The position numbers and the translations under genes were made by a program. A stretch of 64,000 bases of DNA from Alphaproteobacteria bacterium US3C007 (GTDB lineage: Bacteria; Pseudomonadota; Alphaproteobacteria; Rhodobacterales; Rhodobacteraceae). The notes beneath the pieces were generated by a model that searched no databases, was not told where the DNA came from, and saw only the letters and a list, made by a program, of their open reading frames with translations. Location: assembly GCA_034423775.1 (NCBI GenBank), contig CP139918.1:2232001-2296000 (forward strand), given 5' to 3'. Each line of letters begins with the position of its first letter. The first letter of the stretch is position 1. This document shows, piece after piece, positions 19,510-29,248 of the stretch.

Positions 19510-20727
19510 TCAAGAGGTTTGAATACTGCGGTGGCGTTTTTTGACATAGATCATGCAGATCACCCCTGCGGCAACCGAGCTCCACATCAACCATAGCAGG
19601 GGCGTGGCGCCGCTGGTTGGCGTTAAAACGGCGCCGGCAAGGGCGGATAAGGCCGCCCCGCCCGCAATCATAATGGCGCTGCCAAGCCCTGAGGCGGCGC
19701 CGGCAAGATCTGGGCGTATGGCGAGCATGCCGGCCGTGGCGTTGGGAATGCTTAATCCATTGCCAAATCCGACAAAGGTCATGAAGCCAAAAAAGCTGAT
19801 TGCTGACCCCATGCCGTTGTAGAATACGGCCAAAGAGGCGGTGAGGCCAAATAAGTTCAAGGCCAGCCCCCAAAAAATCATCGCATCAAGGCCGATCCGC
19901 GACGAAAACCGCCCGGTGAAAAAGTTTCCCAAAAAATATCCCGCTGCCGGTGCGCCGAAGAATAGCCCGAGCGCCTCTGGGCTTAAGTTGAATATTTCAG
20001 AGCCAACAAAAGGGGCCCCGCCCAGATAGGCGAAGAAGGCGCCTGATCCCAATGCGGAGGTGAAGCAATACCCCCAAAACCGTTTTGAACGCAAAAGATC
20101 GGGGTAGAGCGCAAAATGCGCTTGGAATTTCACATCTGCCGTTGGCGCGGTTTCGCCAAGGTCAAAAAAGCAATTGAGCCAAAGCGCCACCCCCAGCAGG
20201 CTTAGAATCCAAAAATTAGCGCGCCAGCCAAAATAGGCATCAATCACCCCGCCCAAAGCTGGCCCGAACATCGGCACCAGCGCCATACCCATCATGATAT
20301 AGGCGATCCGAGAGCCCGAACTTGCGGTATCGGTGGTGTCGCGTACGATGGCGCGCGAAATCACAAAAACGCTTGCGATGACAGATTGGATTGCGCGCAA
20401 AATCAAAAATGACTCGGTGCTTTGACAAAAGGTAATGGCGATGCTGACCGCCGTGAACAGGGCAATCGACCAAAGAGTGACGTGACGGCGCCCCTGCATG
20501 TCCGAAAGCGGCCCCGAGAATAACTGAACCAGTGCGCTGATCGCCAGATATACGCTCACTGACAACCCTAAAATGGCGGCGCTGGTGCCAAACTCATCCG
20601 CCATGCGCGGGAGGCTTGGTAAAAAGATATTCATCGCCAGCGCCGAAATGCTGACCATCAAAATCAGCGTGGCCATATGCGGCTGGGTTTGCCGGTTAAG
20701 AAACTGGGCCTTGGGTCTTTCGATCAT
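19510..20727 (-). CDS. Bcr/CflA-type MFS multidrug efflux transporter
   Basis: 405 residues with twelve hydrophobic segments. The MNIFLPSLPRMADEFG and GPLSDMQGRRHVTLWSI motifs (antiporter motif A of DHA1 pumps) mark the Bcr/CflA group. Substrate unknown. It is transcribed towards the ScfR gene and divergently from pccB. Its start shares the pccB control region with TTAGCAAA and TTTGCAAA elements, so propionyl-CoA-linked regulation is possible. Confidence 0.87.
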   Translation of the reverse strand: MIERPKAQFLNRQTQPHMATLILMVSISALAMNIFLPSLPRMADEFGTSAAILGLSVSVYLAISALVQLFSGPLSDMQGRRHVTLWSIALFTAVSIAITFCQSTESFLILRAIQSVIASVFVISRAIVRDTTDTASSGSRIAYIMMGMALVPMFGPALGGVIDAYFGWRANFWILSLLGVALWLNCFFDLGETAPTADVKFQAHFALYPDLLRSKRFWGYCFTSALGSGAFFAYLGGAPFVGSEIFNLSPEALGLFFGAPAAGYFLGNFFTGRFSSRIGLDAMIFWGLALNLFGLTASLAVFYNGMGSAISFFGFMTFVGFGNGLSIPNATAGMLAIRPDLAGAASGLGSAIMIAGGAALSALAGAVLTPTSGATPLLWLMWSSVAAGVICMIYVKKRHRSIQTS

Positions 20728-20771
20728 ATACGCTCCTTAACCATCCAGAAGAAGGCGGATGGGGTTATCTC

Positions 20772-20846
20772 TTTGCTGGCTAAAATAAAGTTAGCAAATT
20801 AACAAATTAGCACTTTAATCCGCAGATTTATTTGCAAATTTGCATA
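20772..20846. promoter_or_regulatory. Putative ScfR/PccR operator region before pccB
   Basis: Contains TTTGCAAA at 20831-20838 followed directly by TTTGCATA (20839-20846). Further up are TTAGCAAA (20791-20798), TTAGCA (20807-20812) and TTTGCT (20772-20777). The region lies between the divergent MFS and pccB starts. TTTGCAAA also precedes the regulator gene. Confidence 0.55.
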
Positions 20847-20909
20847 AATCTTCTTTGCGTTACACCGCAAGCAGTATAGCAGAAGCGGCAGATTGCCGAA
20901 GGAGTCAAG

Positions 20910-22442
20910 ATGAAAGATATTTTGCAACAGCTTGAGCAGCGCCGCGACGTTGCGCGCCAAGGCGGCGGCAGCAAGCGCATAGAGGCGCAGCATGCCAAGG
21001 GTAAATTAACCGCGCGCGAGCGGGTTGAGCTGCTGTTGGATGAAGACAGTTTCGAAGAGTTTGACATGTTTGTTGCGCATCGCTGCACTGATTTTGGTAT
21101 GGAAAAACAGCGCCCGCCCGGCGATGGTGTGATCACCGGTTGGGGCACGATCAATGGCCGAATGGTTTATGTTTTCTCGCAAGATTTCACCGTGTTCGGG
21201 GGCTCGCTCTCTGAGACGCATGCCCAAAAAATTTGTAAAATCATGGATATGGCGTTGCAAAATGGCGCGCCGGTGATTGGCATAAACGATTCTGGTGGAG
21301 CACGTATCCAAGAGGGGGTTGCCTCGCTTGCAGGATATGCTGAAGTGTTCCAGCGTAATATTTTGGCCTCTGGCGTGGTGCCGCAAATCAGCTTGATCAT
21401 GGGTCCTTGCGCCGGTGGCGCGGTCTATTCCCCCGCGATGACCGATTTCATTCTGATGGTCAAAGACAGCTCTTATATGTTCGTCACGGGGCCCGATGTG
21501 GTCAAAACGGTGACCAATGAGGTGGTCACGGCCGAAGAATTGGGCGGCGCCGCGACGCATACCAAGAAATCATCTGTTGCGGATGCGGCGTATGAGAATG
21601 ATATCGTTGCGTTGAGCGAGGCCCGTCGTTTGGTTGATTTTCTGCCTTTGAACAACCGTGAAAAGCCACCCATACGCCCGTTTTTTGATGAGCCGGGCCG
21701 CATTGAGGCGTCATTGGATACTTTGATCCCTGATAATCCCAACACCCCTTATGATATGAAAGAATTGGTTTTTAAAATCGCCGATGAAGGTGATTTTTTT
21801 GAAATTCAGGAAGATTTTGCAAAGAACATCTTAACTGGGTTTATTCGATTAGAGGGGCAAAGCGTCGGTATCGTGGCGAACCAACCCATGGTGCTCGCGG
21901 GATGCCTTGATATTGACAGTTCGCGCAAAGCGGCCCGGTTCGTGCGGTTTTGCGATGCGTTTGAAATCCCAATTCTGACGCTTGTGGATGTGCCGGGGTT
22001 CCTGCCCGGCACCTCGCAAGAATATGGTGGGGTGATCAAGCATGGTGCGAAATTGCTCTTTGCTTATGGCGAAGCTACGGTGCCAAAAGTAACCGTGATC
22101 ACCCGCAAAGCCTATGGCGGAGCCTATGATGTGATGTCCTCAAAACATTTACGGGGTGATTTTAACTATGCCTGGCCCACCGCCGAGATTGCTGTGATGG
22201 GGGCCAAGGGCGCAACCGAGATTATTCATCGCGCCGATTTGGGCGATGCAGATAAAATCGCGCAACATACAGCCGATTACGAAGACCGGTTTGCCAATCC
22301 GTTCGTGGCCGCAGAGCTGGGCTTTATAGATGAGGTTATTCAACCCAAATCAACCCGCAAACGGGTCTCGAGGGCTTTTGCATCCCTGCGCGGTAAGCAG
22401 CTGAAAAATCCGTGGAAAAAGCATGATAATATACCATTGTAA
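20910..22442 (+). CDS. pccB: Propionyl-CoA carboxylase, beta (carboxyltransferase) subunit
   Basis: 510 residues forming the carboxyltransferase that moves CO2 from biotin to propionyl-CoA, giving methylmalonyl-CoA. Visible are the N-terminal [15 protein letters not shown] helix, the oxyanion/CoA loops [16 protein letters not shown] and [17 protein letters not shown], and the C-terminal carboxybiotin region [20 protein letters not shown] strong AAGGAG precedes the ATG. It leads a five-gene block (pccB, two unknowns, pccA, then mcm beyond an opposing gene). Confidence 0.95.
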   Translation: MKDILQQLEQRRDVARQGGGSKRIEAQHAKGKLTARERVELLLDEDSFEEFDMFVAHRCTDFGMEKQRPPGDGVITGWGTINGRMVYVFSQDFTVFGGSLSETHAQKICKIMDMALQNGAPVIGINDSGGARIQEGVASLAGYAEVFQRNILASGVVPQISLIMGPCAGGAVYSPAMTDFILMVKDSSYMFVTGPDVVKTVTNEVVTAEELGGAATHTKKSSVADAAYENDIVALSEARRLVDFLPLNNREKPPIRPFFDEPGRIEASLDTLIPDNPNTPYDMKELVFKIADEGDFFEIQEDFAKNILTGFIRLEGQSVGIVANQPMVLAGCLDIDSSRKAARFVRFCDAFEIPILTLVDVPGFLPGTSQEYGGVIKHGAKLLFAYGEATVPKVTVITRKAYGGAYDVMSSKHLRGDFNYAWPTAEIAVMGAKGATEIIHRADLGDADKIAQHTADYEDRFANPFVAAELGFIDEVIQPKSTRKRVSRAFASLRGKQLKNPWKKHDNIPL

Positions 22443-22483
22443 AAAGGTTTTGCTTTGATTTTTAGTAGTGATGTGAGCTGAGC

Positions 22484-22879
22484 ATGCACCAGAAAACCAT
22501 CAAGCGCGGCAATTGGTTCGAAATCTATGATGGACCATGTTTCACATTGGCGCGCCGGCTTCCAGCGCGGTTTGATATCAGCCGCGAGATTTCTATGCCC
22601 CTGATGTCTGCGCCGCGTTTGGCGCGCCAAATTCGGCAAGATATTTGGCGCAAACTGCAATCGATTAGGGGGTTTTTGCCGGTGGTTGAAATCACTGATT
22701 GCGGGGCGCATTTACACATACGGGCCGGGGGCGAGTTGGCATGCCCAGCGCCATTTGAGCGCTCTGGCGAGTGGATCTTTGATGTCTTGAGCAATCGAGA
22801 TAACCAGCGTCGCTGGGCGGCCTTTGCAGCAGCGCGCGGCCCGCATTGCCATAAACAAAAGGCTCTCCCATCATGCTAA
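22484..22879 (+). CDS. Hypothetical protein in the pcc operon
   Basis: 131 residues, no domain recognised and no signal peptide. It is basic and rich in Arg and aromatic residues (RGNWFEIYDGPCFTLARRL near the start). It has four Cys, including CGAH, and ends in CHKQKALPSC, which could bind a metal (speculation). It begins 41 bases after pccB and overlaps the next start by 7 bases, so it sits inside the carboxylase operon. Some roseobacter pcc loci carry small proteins at this place, from memory. Confidence 0.65.
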   Translation: MHQKTIKRGNWFEIYDGPCFTLARRLPARFDISREISMPLMSAPRLARQIRQDIWRKLQSIRGFLPVVEITDCGAHLHIRAGGELACPAPFERSGEWIFDVLSNRDNQRRWAAFAAARGPHCHKQKALPSC

Positions 22880-23223
22880 AACATCGTGGCTTCCCGGGGC
22901 GTTTGCCGGGTACAGATTTTCAATTCACCATTCGCCGGCCCAACCCCAAAGGCGTGACGCCTTTGAAACGGCTTGAGCGCTTTAAAGACCGTCGCCCCCC
23001 GGATCGGCGGGCCGATACGGGCTTCGTGCGCGCGCTGCTTGAACATTTTTGGGATCAGCCCTTTGAGCGGGGAAATCTGGATGCAGGGCGGCTCAATTGG
23101 CTGTTCGAGCGCGAAGTGAAACCCTATGATGATCCGTTTGATCCAGCCTGTTATGGGGCCAAGCTGATCCTCGATTTGAATTTGATCCACGCCAATTTTG
23201 CTGATGCGTTTGATCCAGAATAA
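22873..23223 (+). CDS. Hypothetical protein in the pcc operon
   Basis: 116 residues, unknown function. The N-terminal half is very basic (GRLPGTDFQFTIRRPNPKG, then RLERFKDRRPPDRR) and the C-terminal half acidic and helical, ending LNLIHANFADAFDPE. No membrane segment. It overlaps the preceding gene by 7 bases and ends 14 bases before pccA. The tight packing argues for a role tied to propionyl-CoA carboxylase, for example assembly or regulation (inference). Confidence 0.65.
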   Translation: MLKHRGFPGRLPGTDFQFTIRRPNPKGVTPLKRLERFKDRRPPDRRADTGFVRALLEHFWDQPFERGNLDAGRLNWLFEREVKPYDDPFDPACYGAKLILDLNLIHANFADAFDPE

Positions 23224-23237
23224 AAAGGACTGTTCCG

Positions 23238-25238
23238 ATGTTTGAGAAAATTCTGATAGCCAACCGCGGTGAAATAGCCTGCCGCGTCATCAAAACTGCC
23301 CGCAAAATGGGAATCAAAACAGTTGCAATCTATTCGGATGCTGACCGTCAGGCGCTGCATGTGCAAATGGCTGATGAAGCCGTGCATATTGGCCCATCTC
23401 CGGCCAATCAATCCTATATCGTGATTGAAAATGTGATGAAGGCGATTGCAAGTTCAGGGGCGCAGGCGGTACATCCCGGCTATGGGTTTCTGTCTGAAAA
23501 CAGCCGGTTCGCGCAAGCTTTGGCGGCGGCGAATGTGGCTTTTATTGGCCCCCCTGTCGCCGCGATTGAGCAAATGGGCGATAAAATCACCTCGAAGAAA
23601 ATTGCCCAAGAGGCCGGCGTTTCAACCGTGCCTGGATATATGGGCTTGATCAACGATGCCGAAGAGGCGGTTAAAATCTCGCAACAAATTGGTTATCCGG
23701 TGATGATAAAAGCCTCGGCCGGGGGCGGCGGCAAGGGCATGCGCATCGCCTGGACGGATGATGAGGCACGCGAAGGCTTTCAATCTTCTAAGAATGAAGC
23801 TGCCAGCAGCTTTGGGGATGATCGCATTTTTATTGAAAAATTCGTCACCCAACCCCGCCATATTGAAATTCAGATTTTGGCGGATAGCCATGGCAATTGC
23901 ATTTATCTAAACGAACGCGAATGCTCGATCCAGCGGCGCAATCAAAAAGTTGTGGAAGAAGCGCCGAGCCCATTTTTAACGCCAGAAACCCGGGCCGCGA
24001 TGGGCAAACAAGCCTGCGCTTTGGCGCAAGCTGTGGGCTATCAAAGCGCCGGTACCGTGGAATTTATCGTCGATAGCGCGCAAAATTTTTACTTTTTGGA
24101 AATGAATACGCGCTTGCAGGTTGAACATCCGGTGACCGAGCTGATCACCGGCATCGATCTGGTGGAGCAAATGATCAATGTGGCGGCGGGCAAGCCGCTT
24201 GGCCTAACCCAAGACGCGGTTCAGATCAATGGATGGTCTATTGAAAACCGACTATACGCAGAAGATCCTTATCGAAACTTCTTGCCCTCTATTGGCCGGC
24301 TTACCCGCTATCGTCCGCCTGCCGAAACAGCCTCAGATGATCATATTATCCGAAACGATACGGGGGTGTATGAGGGCGGCGAGATCAGTATGTATTATGA
24401 TCCGATGATCGCAAAGCTGTGCAGCTGGGCGCCAAGCCGGGCCGGGGCGATTGAACATATGCGCTTGGCGCTTGACCGGTTCGAAGTTGAAGGTATTGGC
24501 CATAATTTGCCCTTTCTCAGCGCGGTGATGGATCATCCAAAATTCACCTCTGGTGATATGACAACGGCGTTTATCGCAGAAGAATACCCGGACGGTTTTG
24601 AAGGGGTTACGCTGCCAGCTGCGGCTTTGCGACGGGTTGTTGCGGCCAGCGCTGCGATGTACCGCGTTGGCGAAATACGGCGGGCTCAGATTTCTGGACG
24701 CCTCGACAATCATGCGCGCAAAGTTGGCGATCACTGGGTGGTGTGCTTGCAGGGGGAAACGCATGCTGTAACCGTAGCGGCGGATCCAAATGGGGCTTTG
24801 GTCACCTTTGAGGATGGCGCGGCGCATTATGTAATTGGAGCCTGGACGCCGGGTATAAAATTGGCCGATATGCTGGTGGATAAGACGCCGTTGGTGATGA
24901 AGGTCGATGAGATATCAGGTGGTTTTCGCTTGCGCACGCGCGGCGCGGATTTAAAGGTCACAATCCGCAGCCCCCGCCACGCAGAATTGGCGCTGTTGAT
25001 GCCCGAGAAACTGCCGCCTGATACCTCAAAGCTGTTGCTGTGCCCGATGCCTGGAATGCTCGTGAAGATCAGTGTTGAAGAAGGTGAAGAGGTTCAAGAG
25101 GGGCAAGCTTTATGCACGATTGAGGCGATGAAAATGGAGAATATTCTGCGCGCCGAGCGCAAAGGTGTGGTTCAAAAAGTGAACGCCCTGGTCGGAGACA
25201 GTTTGGCCGTGGATGACGTTATCATTGAGTTCGAGTAA
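23238..25238 (+). CDS. pccA: Propionyl-CoA carboxylase, alpha (biotin) subunit
   Basis: 666 residues: biotin carboxylase N domain (1-115), ATP-grasp (about 115-320, with KASAGGGGKGMR), biotin carboxylase C domain (to about 445), a linker BT domain and a C-terminal biotinyl domain with EAMKMEN (biotin on K632). It carboxylates its own biotin with ATP and bicarbonate for transfer by PccB. RBS AAAAAGGAC. Full family length. Confidence 0.95.
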   Translation: MFEKILIANRGEIACRVIKTARKMGIKTVAIYSDADRQALHVQMADEAVHIGPSPANQSYIVIENVMKAIASSGAQAVHPGYGFLSENSRFAQALAAANVAFIGPPVAAIEQMGDKITSKKIAQEAGVSTVPGYMGLINDAEEAVKISQQIGYPVMIKASAGGGGKGMRIAWTDDEAREGFQSSKNEAASSFGDDRIFIEKFVTQPRHIEIQILADSHGNCIYLNERECSIQRRNQKVVEEAPSPFLTPETRAAMGKQACALAQAVGYQSAGTVEFIVDSAQNFYFLEMNTRLQVEHPVTELITGIDLVEQMINVAAGKPLGLTQDAVQINGWSIENRLYAEDPYRNFLPSIGRLTRYRPPAETASDDHIIRNDTGVYEGGEISMYYDPMIAKLCSWAPSRAGAIEHMRLALDRFEVEGIGHNLPFLSAVMDHPKFTSGDMTTAFIAEEYPDGFEGVTLPAAALRRVVAASAAMYRVGEIRRAQISGRLDNHARKVGDHWVVCLQGETHAVTVAADPNGALVTFEDGAAHYVIGAWTPGIKLADMLVDKTPLVMKVDEISGGFRLRTRGADLKVTIRSPRHAELALLMPEKLPPDTSKLLLCPMPGMLVKISVEEGEEVQEGQALCTIEAMKMENILRAERKGVVQKVNALVGDSLAVDDVIIEFE

Positions 25239-25270
25239 TCCGTTGAGCCCGACGCATTCACATATAATTG

Positions 25271-25292
25271 ATTGCCCAAGGCCGAGGGCAAT
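25271..25292 (+). terminator. Hairpin after pccA
   Basis: ATTGCCC (25271-25277) pairs with GGGCAAT (25286-25292) around an 8-base loop, 33 bases after the pccA stop. No U-tract follows, so termination is uncertain. Confidence 0.3.
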
Positions 25293-25358
25293 TATCTGTA
25301 GATTACCACGCTTGGGCCTGCAGGGGTCAGCCCAGCACGGCGGGCCCATATGGCTGGT

Positions 25359-25781
25359 TTATTTTGAACGCATTTCTTGCTGGCGCATAGGCATTTTATC
25401 GATGCTGCGGCTTAATTCTCTAGCATCCCAAGGAAATGGTTTGCGCAATTTTATTTGCCCGTCTTTGCCCATCAGCAGCACCGCGAATCCGCGTGGCCGG
25501 AACTTTTTGCGCAGGGCGGTTTCTTCGGCGGGATTTGCATCGACCAATACCACCACATCGCGTGCGGCCAATTCCTCTGCGCCTTGGTGCAAAGATTTCA
25601 TCTGGGTTTGGAAATTTACATCCAAATCGGTATTGGCAAAAACAATCACCGGCCGTTTTAGCCATAAATATCCGTCGATCGTGGTTTCGTTTGTGACGTC
25701 TACGAAGATGTTTTTAAGGCTTTCTGCGCCTCCCAAATTGGGCAGCGCGGCAACACAAATTACAGCGATCAATGATTTCAT
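25359..25781 (-). CDS. Exported DUF4174-type protein
   Basis: 140 residues. A signal peptide (MKSLIAVICVAALPNLGGAES, cleavage about residue 20) leads to a thioredoxin-like alpha/beta domain of the DUF4174 type (WLKRPVIVFANTD, VVVLVDANPAEETALRKKF, GFAVLLMGKDGQIKLRK). It is predicted periplasmic, with no thioredoxin CxxC. The ATG at 25781 is chosen because AAAGGGAG lies upstream; the frame could run to 25862. It sits between pccA and mcm on the opposite strand. Function unknown. Confidence 0.75.
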   Translation of the reverse strand: MKSLIAVICVAALPNLGGAESLKNIFVDVTNETTIDGYLWLKRPVIVFANTDLDVNFQTQMKSLHQGAEELAARDVVVLVDANPAEETALRKKFRPRGFAVLLMGKDGQIKLRKPFPWDARELSRSIDKMPMRQQEMRSK

Positions 25782-25909
25782 GATGACTCCCTTTAAGTTT
25801 GATATAGGTCTCTTGAAAGCGTTTGCGAAGAGGGGTTCGCTATGATCGTTAAAAATTTTCACTCAACTCTGCGTGTTTGGCGCGGCGAAAAATGCGAGGG
25901 CGATGAAAA

Positions 25910-28039
25910 ATGACCCAGAAAAAAGCGATATGGCAAGAGATCGCGGCGAAAGAATTGCGCGGCCGTGATCCGGCAAATTTAACCTGGAATACGTTAGAAG
26001 GTATTGCCGTGGATCCCATTTACACGGCGGATGATCTGCAGGGGCTTACCCATTTAGAGGGGCTGCCAGGGCAAGAACCCTTTACCCGAGGCGTTAAGGC
26101 CACGATGTATGCTGGACGCCCTTGGACAATCCGCCAATATGCGGGATTTTCCACAGCGGAAGCCTCCAATGCATTTTATCGCAAAGCCTTGGCTGCGGGG
26201 CAGCAGGGCGTTTCCGTGGCGTTTGATTTGGCCACGCATCGCGGCTATGACAGCGATCACCCGCGCGTTATAGGCGATGTGGGCAAAGCCGGCGTTGCGA
26301 TTGACAGCGTTGAGGATATGAAAATCCTTTTTGAAGGAATCCCGCTTGATAAAGTATCCGTCTCGATGACGATGAACGGTGCGGTGATCCCGATTTTGGC
26401 CAATTTCATCGTCACAGGTGAAGAGCAGGGCCATGATTGCCAGGTGCTTTCGGGCACTATTCAAAACGATATTCTCAAAGAATTTATGGTGCGCAACACC
26501 TATATTTATCCGCCCGAGCCTTCGATGCGCATTATCGCGGATATTATCGAATATACGTCGTCCAATATGCCCAAGTTCAATTCGATTTCGATTTCGGGCT
26601 ATCATATGCAGGAAGCCGGGGCGAATTTGGTGCAAGAGCTGGCCTATACGTTGGCGGATGGCAAAGAATACGTGAAAACTGCGATGGCGCGTGGGATGGA
26701 TATTGATCAATTCGCGCCGCGCTTGTCTTTCTTTTTTGCCATTGGGATGAATTTCTTCATGGAAGCGGCGAAGTTGCGGGCCGCGCGGCTGTTATGGCAT
26801 CGTATTATGGAAGAGCTTGGTGCCAAAACGCCAAAATCCAAAATGCTGCGAACCCATTGCCAGACCTCGGGCGTCAGTTTGCAGGAACAAGATCCTTATA
26901 ATAATGTTGTGCGCACCGCCTATGAGGCGATGAGCGCGGTTTTGGGGGGGACGCAATCGCTGCATACCAATGCTTTGGATGAGGCGATTGCCCTTCCCAC
27001 CGAATTTGCCGCCCGTATCGCGCGCAATACCCAATTGATCTTGCAAGAAGAAACCGGAGTGACCAATGTGGTCGATCCACTGGCCGGCTCTTATTATGTG
27101 GAAAAGTTGACCTCGGATTTGGCTGAGGCCGCCTGGAAATTGATCGAAGAGGTGGATGATATGGGCGGGATGACCAAGGCCGTGGCCAGTGGTTTGCCCA
27201 AGCTGCGCATCGAAGAAACCGCGGCGCGCCGTCAAGCCGATATTGACCGTGGCGATCAGGTGATTGTTGGGGTGAATAAATACCGGCTGCCTGAGGAAGA
27301 TCCGATTGATATATTGGATATTGACAATGAAGCCGTGCGCGAGGCGCAAGTAACCCGTTTGAAGCAGATCCGCGAAGCCCGTGATGAGGCGGCCTGCGAC
27401 GCGGCGTTGGCAGAATTAGAACGGCGGGCGCAAGCGGGTGGCAATCTTTTGGAAGCTGCGGTTGAGGCTGCCCGCGCCCGCGCCTCTGTTGGAGAGATCA
27501 GTATGGCAATGGAGAAAATATTTGGTCGTCACCGCGCCGAGGTTAAAACCTTGGCCGGCGTTTATGGCAAAGCCTATGAGAATGACGAAGGCTTTGCCGC
27601 CATTCAGCGGGATATAGAAGCCTTTGCCGAGGAAGAAGGCCGGCGACCGCGTATGCTGGTGGTAAAGATGGGGCAGGATGGCCATGACCGAGGCGCCAAA
27701 GTGATCGCCACCGCCTTTGCCGATATCGGCTTTGATGTCGATGTGGGCCCCTTGTTTCAAACCCCAGAGGAAGCCGCGCAAGATGCGATTGACAATGATG
27801 TGCACGTGATCGGTATATCCAGCCAGGCGGCGGGGCATAAAACGTTGGCTCCGGAACTGATTAAAATCTTAGCAGCCCGCGACGCGGGCGATATCTTGGT
27901 GATTTGTGGGGGGGTTATTCCCCAACAGGATTATGATTTTTTGAAAAATGCCGGCGTGAAGGCGATTTTTGGCCCGGGCACCAATATACCCTCGGCGGCG
28001 CAAGATATTTTGAGCTTAATCCGCGCCAATCGGCGCTGA
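25910..28039 (+). CDS. mcm: Methylmalonyl-CoA mutase
   Basis: 709 residues, a one-chain B12-dependent mutase turning methylmalonyl-CoA into succinyl-CoA. The N-terminal TIM barrel has the CoA-binding [17 protein letters not shown]. The C-terminal cobalamin domain has [11 protein letters not shown] (lower axial His), the ISSQAAG Ser loop and the CGGVIP Gly pair. GAGGG precedes the ATG. Completes propionyl-CoA assimilation with pccA/pccB. TTTGCGAA at 25822-25829 is one base off the regulator motif. Confidence 0.95.
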   Translation: MTQKKAIWQEIAAKELRGRDPANLTWNTLEGIAVDPIYTADDLQGLTHLEGLPGQEPFTRGVKATMYAGRPWTIRQYAGFSTAEASNAFYRKALAAGQQGVSVAFDLATHRGYDSDHPRVIGDVGKAGVAIDSVEDMKILFEGIPLDKVSVSMTMNGAVIPILANFIVTGEEQGHDCQVLSGTIQNDILKEFMVRNTYIYPPEPSMRIIADIIEYTSSNMPKFNSISISGYHMQEAGANLVQELAYTLADGKEYVKTAMARGMDIDQFAPRLSFFFAIGMNFFMEAAKLRAARLLWHRIMEELGAKTPKSKMLRTHCQTSGVSLQEQDPYNNVVRTAYEAMSAVLGGTQSLHTNALDEAIALPTEFAARIARNTQLILQEETGVTNVVDPLAGSYYVEKLTSDLAEAAWKLIEEVDDMGGMTKAVASGLPKLRIEETAARRQADIDRGDQVIVGVNKYRLPEEDPIDILDIDNEAVREAQVTRLKQIREARDEAACDAALAELERRAQAGGNLLEAAVEAARARASVGEISMAMEKIFGRHRAEVKTLAGVYGKAYENDEGFAAIQRDIEAFAEEEGRRPRMLVVKMGQDGHDRGAKVIATAFADIGFDVDVGPLFQTPEEAAQDAIDNDVHVIGISSQAAGHKTLAPELIKILAARDAGDILVICGGVIPQQDYDFLKNAGVKAIFGPGTNIPSAAQDILSLIRANRR

Positions 28040-28103
28040 TCTAAGGCAATGATGCAACAGAAACGGGTTTTGTGACCTGAAAAGCAAGCGTGAGATGGTA
28101 CCT

Positions 28104-28721
28104 ATGGTGCTTGGTATAGATCATATCGCAATCAGCGCCGGCCGTTTGCAAGAGGGCGTTGAGTATGTTGAGGCCGCTCTGGGCGTGCCCTTAGAAGCTG
28201 GCGGGCGTCATTTGCGCTTTGGAACCCATAATCGGCTGCTGAATCTGGGCGAGCTATATTTGGAGGTTATCGCGATCGACCCGCAGGCCGAAGCCCCGTT
28301 TGCGCCCCGTTGGTTCGATCTAGATCGGTTTTCCGGTCGCCCCAGACCCACCAACTGGATTTGCCGCACCGAGGCGATGGGCCCGGCTTTGAAGGCTGCG
28401 CTGCCCCAAACGGGCCCCAGTGTGGCGGTCAGCCGCGGCGATCTGAACTGGTTGATAAGCGTACCCGAGACCGGTATTTTGCCGCTTGATAATATGGCCC
28501 CGGCTTTGATCGATTGGCTGGGCAATCCCGCACCCGCCCAAAAGCTGCCTGATCGGGGCTGTCGCTTGAGGCAGCTGAAAATTGCGCATCCCCAAGCTGA
28601 GTTGCTTGCGGCTTATTTGGCTGCGCAGCTGCAGGATGATCGGGTTTTGATCGAAAAGGCTGATCAACCACAGCTCAGCGTTTGCCTGACAACGCCAACC
28701 GGAGAGGTGGTGTTGGAATGA
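28104..28721 (+). CDS. VOC-superfamily (glyoxalase-like) protein
   Basis: About 205 residues. It begins with the beta strand GIDHIAISAGRLQEGVEYVEAALGV typical of glyoxalase_3-like domains and has FGTHNRLLNLGELYLEVIAID (a metal-ligand Glu). The substrate is unknown. ATG at 28104 fits the family N-terminus; an ATG at 28095 is equally possible and no clear ribosome site separates them. Stop and next start overlap as ATGA. Confidence 0.75.
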   Translation: MVLGIDHIAISAGRLQEGVEYVEAALGVPLEAGGRHLRFGTHNRLLNLGELYLEVIAIDPQAEAPFAPRWFDLDRFSGRPRPTNWICRTEAMGPALKAALPQTGPSVAVSRGDLNWLISVPETGILPLDNMAPALIDWLGNPAPAQKLPDRGCRLRQLKIAHPQAELLAAYLAAQLQDDRVLIEKADQPQLSVCLTTPTGEVVLE

Positions 28722-29206
28722 GACTGCGCGACGCCAATGTGCAGGATGCCCCTGCAATCGCTGATCTTTGGAACCCTATTATTCGCGATACGCTAAACAC
28801 CTTCACCACTGAAGAAAAAACCATCATTGCGCTTGAAACAGCAATTTCTGCTGCAGGCTTGGAAAACCGTGGGTATTTTATCGCCGAGGATGCGGTTGGT
28901 CTGTTGGGGTTTTGCACCTATTTTCAGTTTCGCGGGGGACCAGGCTATCGCCATACGATGGAGCATAGCATTATTTTGGCCCCAAGGGCGATGCGCCAAG
29001 GGATCGGGCGTCAGTTGATGGAGCGGCTCTGCCGCCATGCGTCCAATAATGGGGTGCATAGCCTTTGGGCCGGGGTCAGCGCTGCAAATTTAGCAGGCTT
29101 GAAGTTTCACAAAGCGTTGGGCTTTCAAGAAAGAGCCCGGCTTCCCGAGGTGGGGTATAAGTTTAAAACTTGGCTGGATTTGATATTGATGCAAAAAATT
29201 TTGTGA
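28718..29206 (+). CDS. GNAT-family N-acetyltransferase
   Basis: 162 residues with the acetyl-CoA loop in APRAMRQGIGRQLMERLCRHA (RxxGxG/A pattern) and AANLAGLKFHKALGFQE, like phosphinothricin/amino acid acetyltransferases. The acceptor is unknown. Coupled to the VOC gene by an ATGA overlap; the TTG extension at 28682 is rejected. Confidence 0.85.
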   Translation: MRLRDANVQDAPAIADLWNPIIRDTLNTFTTEEKTIIALETAISAAGLENRGYFIAEDAVGLLGFCTYFQFRGGPGYRHTMEHSIILAPRAMRQGIGRQLMERLCRHASNNGVHSLWAGVSAANLAGLKFHKALGFQERARLPEVGYKFKTWLDLILMQKIL

Positions 29207-29248
29207 ACAGAAGCTGACATTTCAAATCGGGAAGGGTATTCAAGCTCT

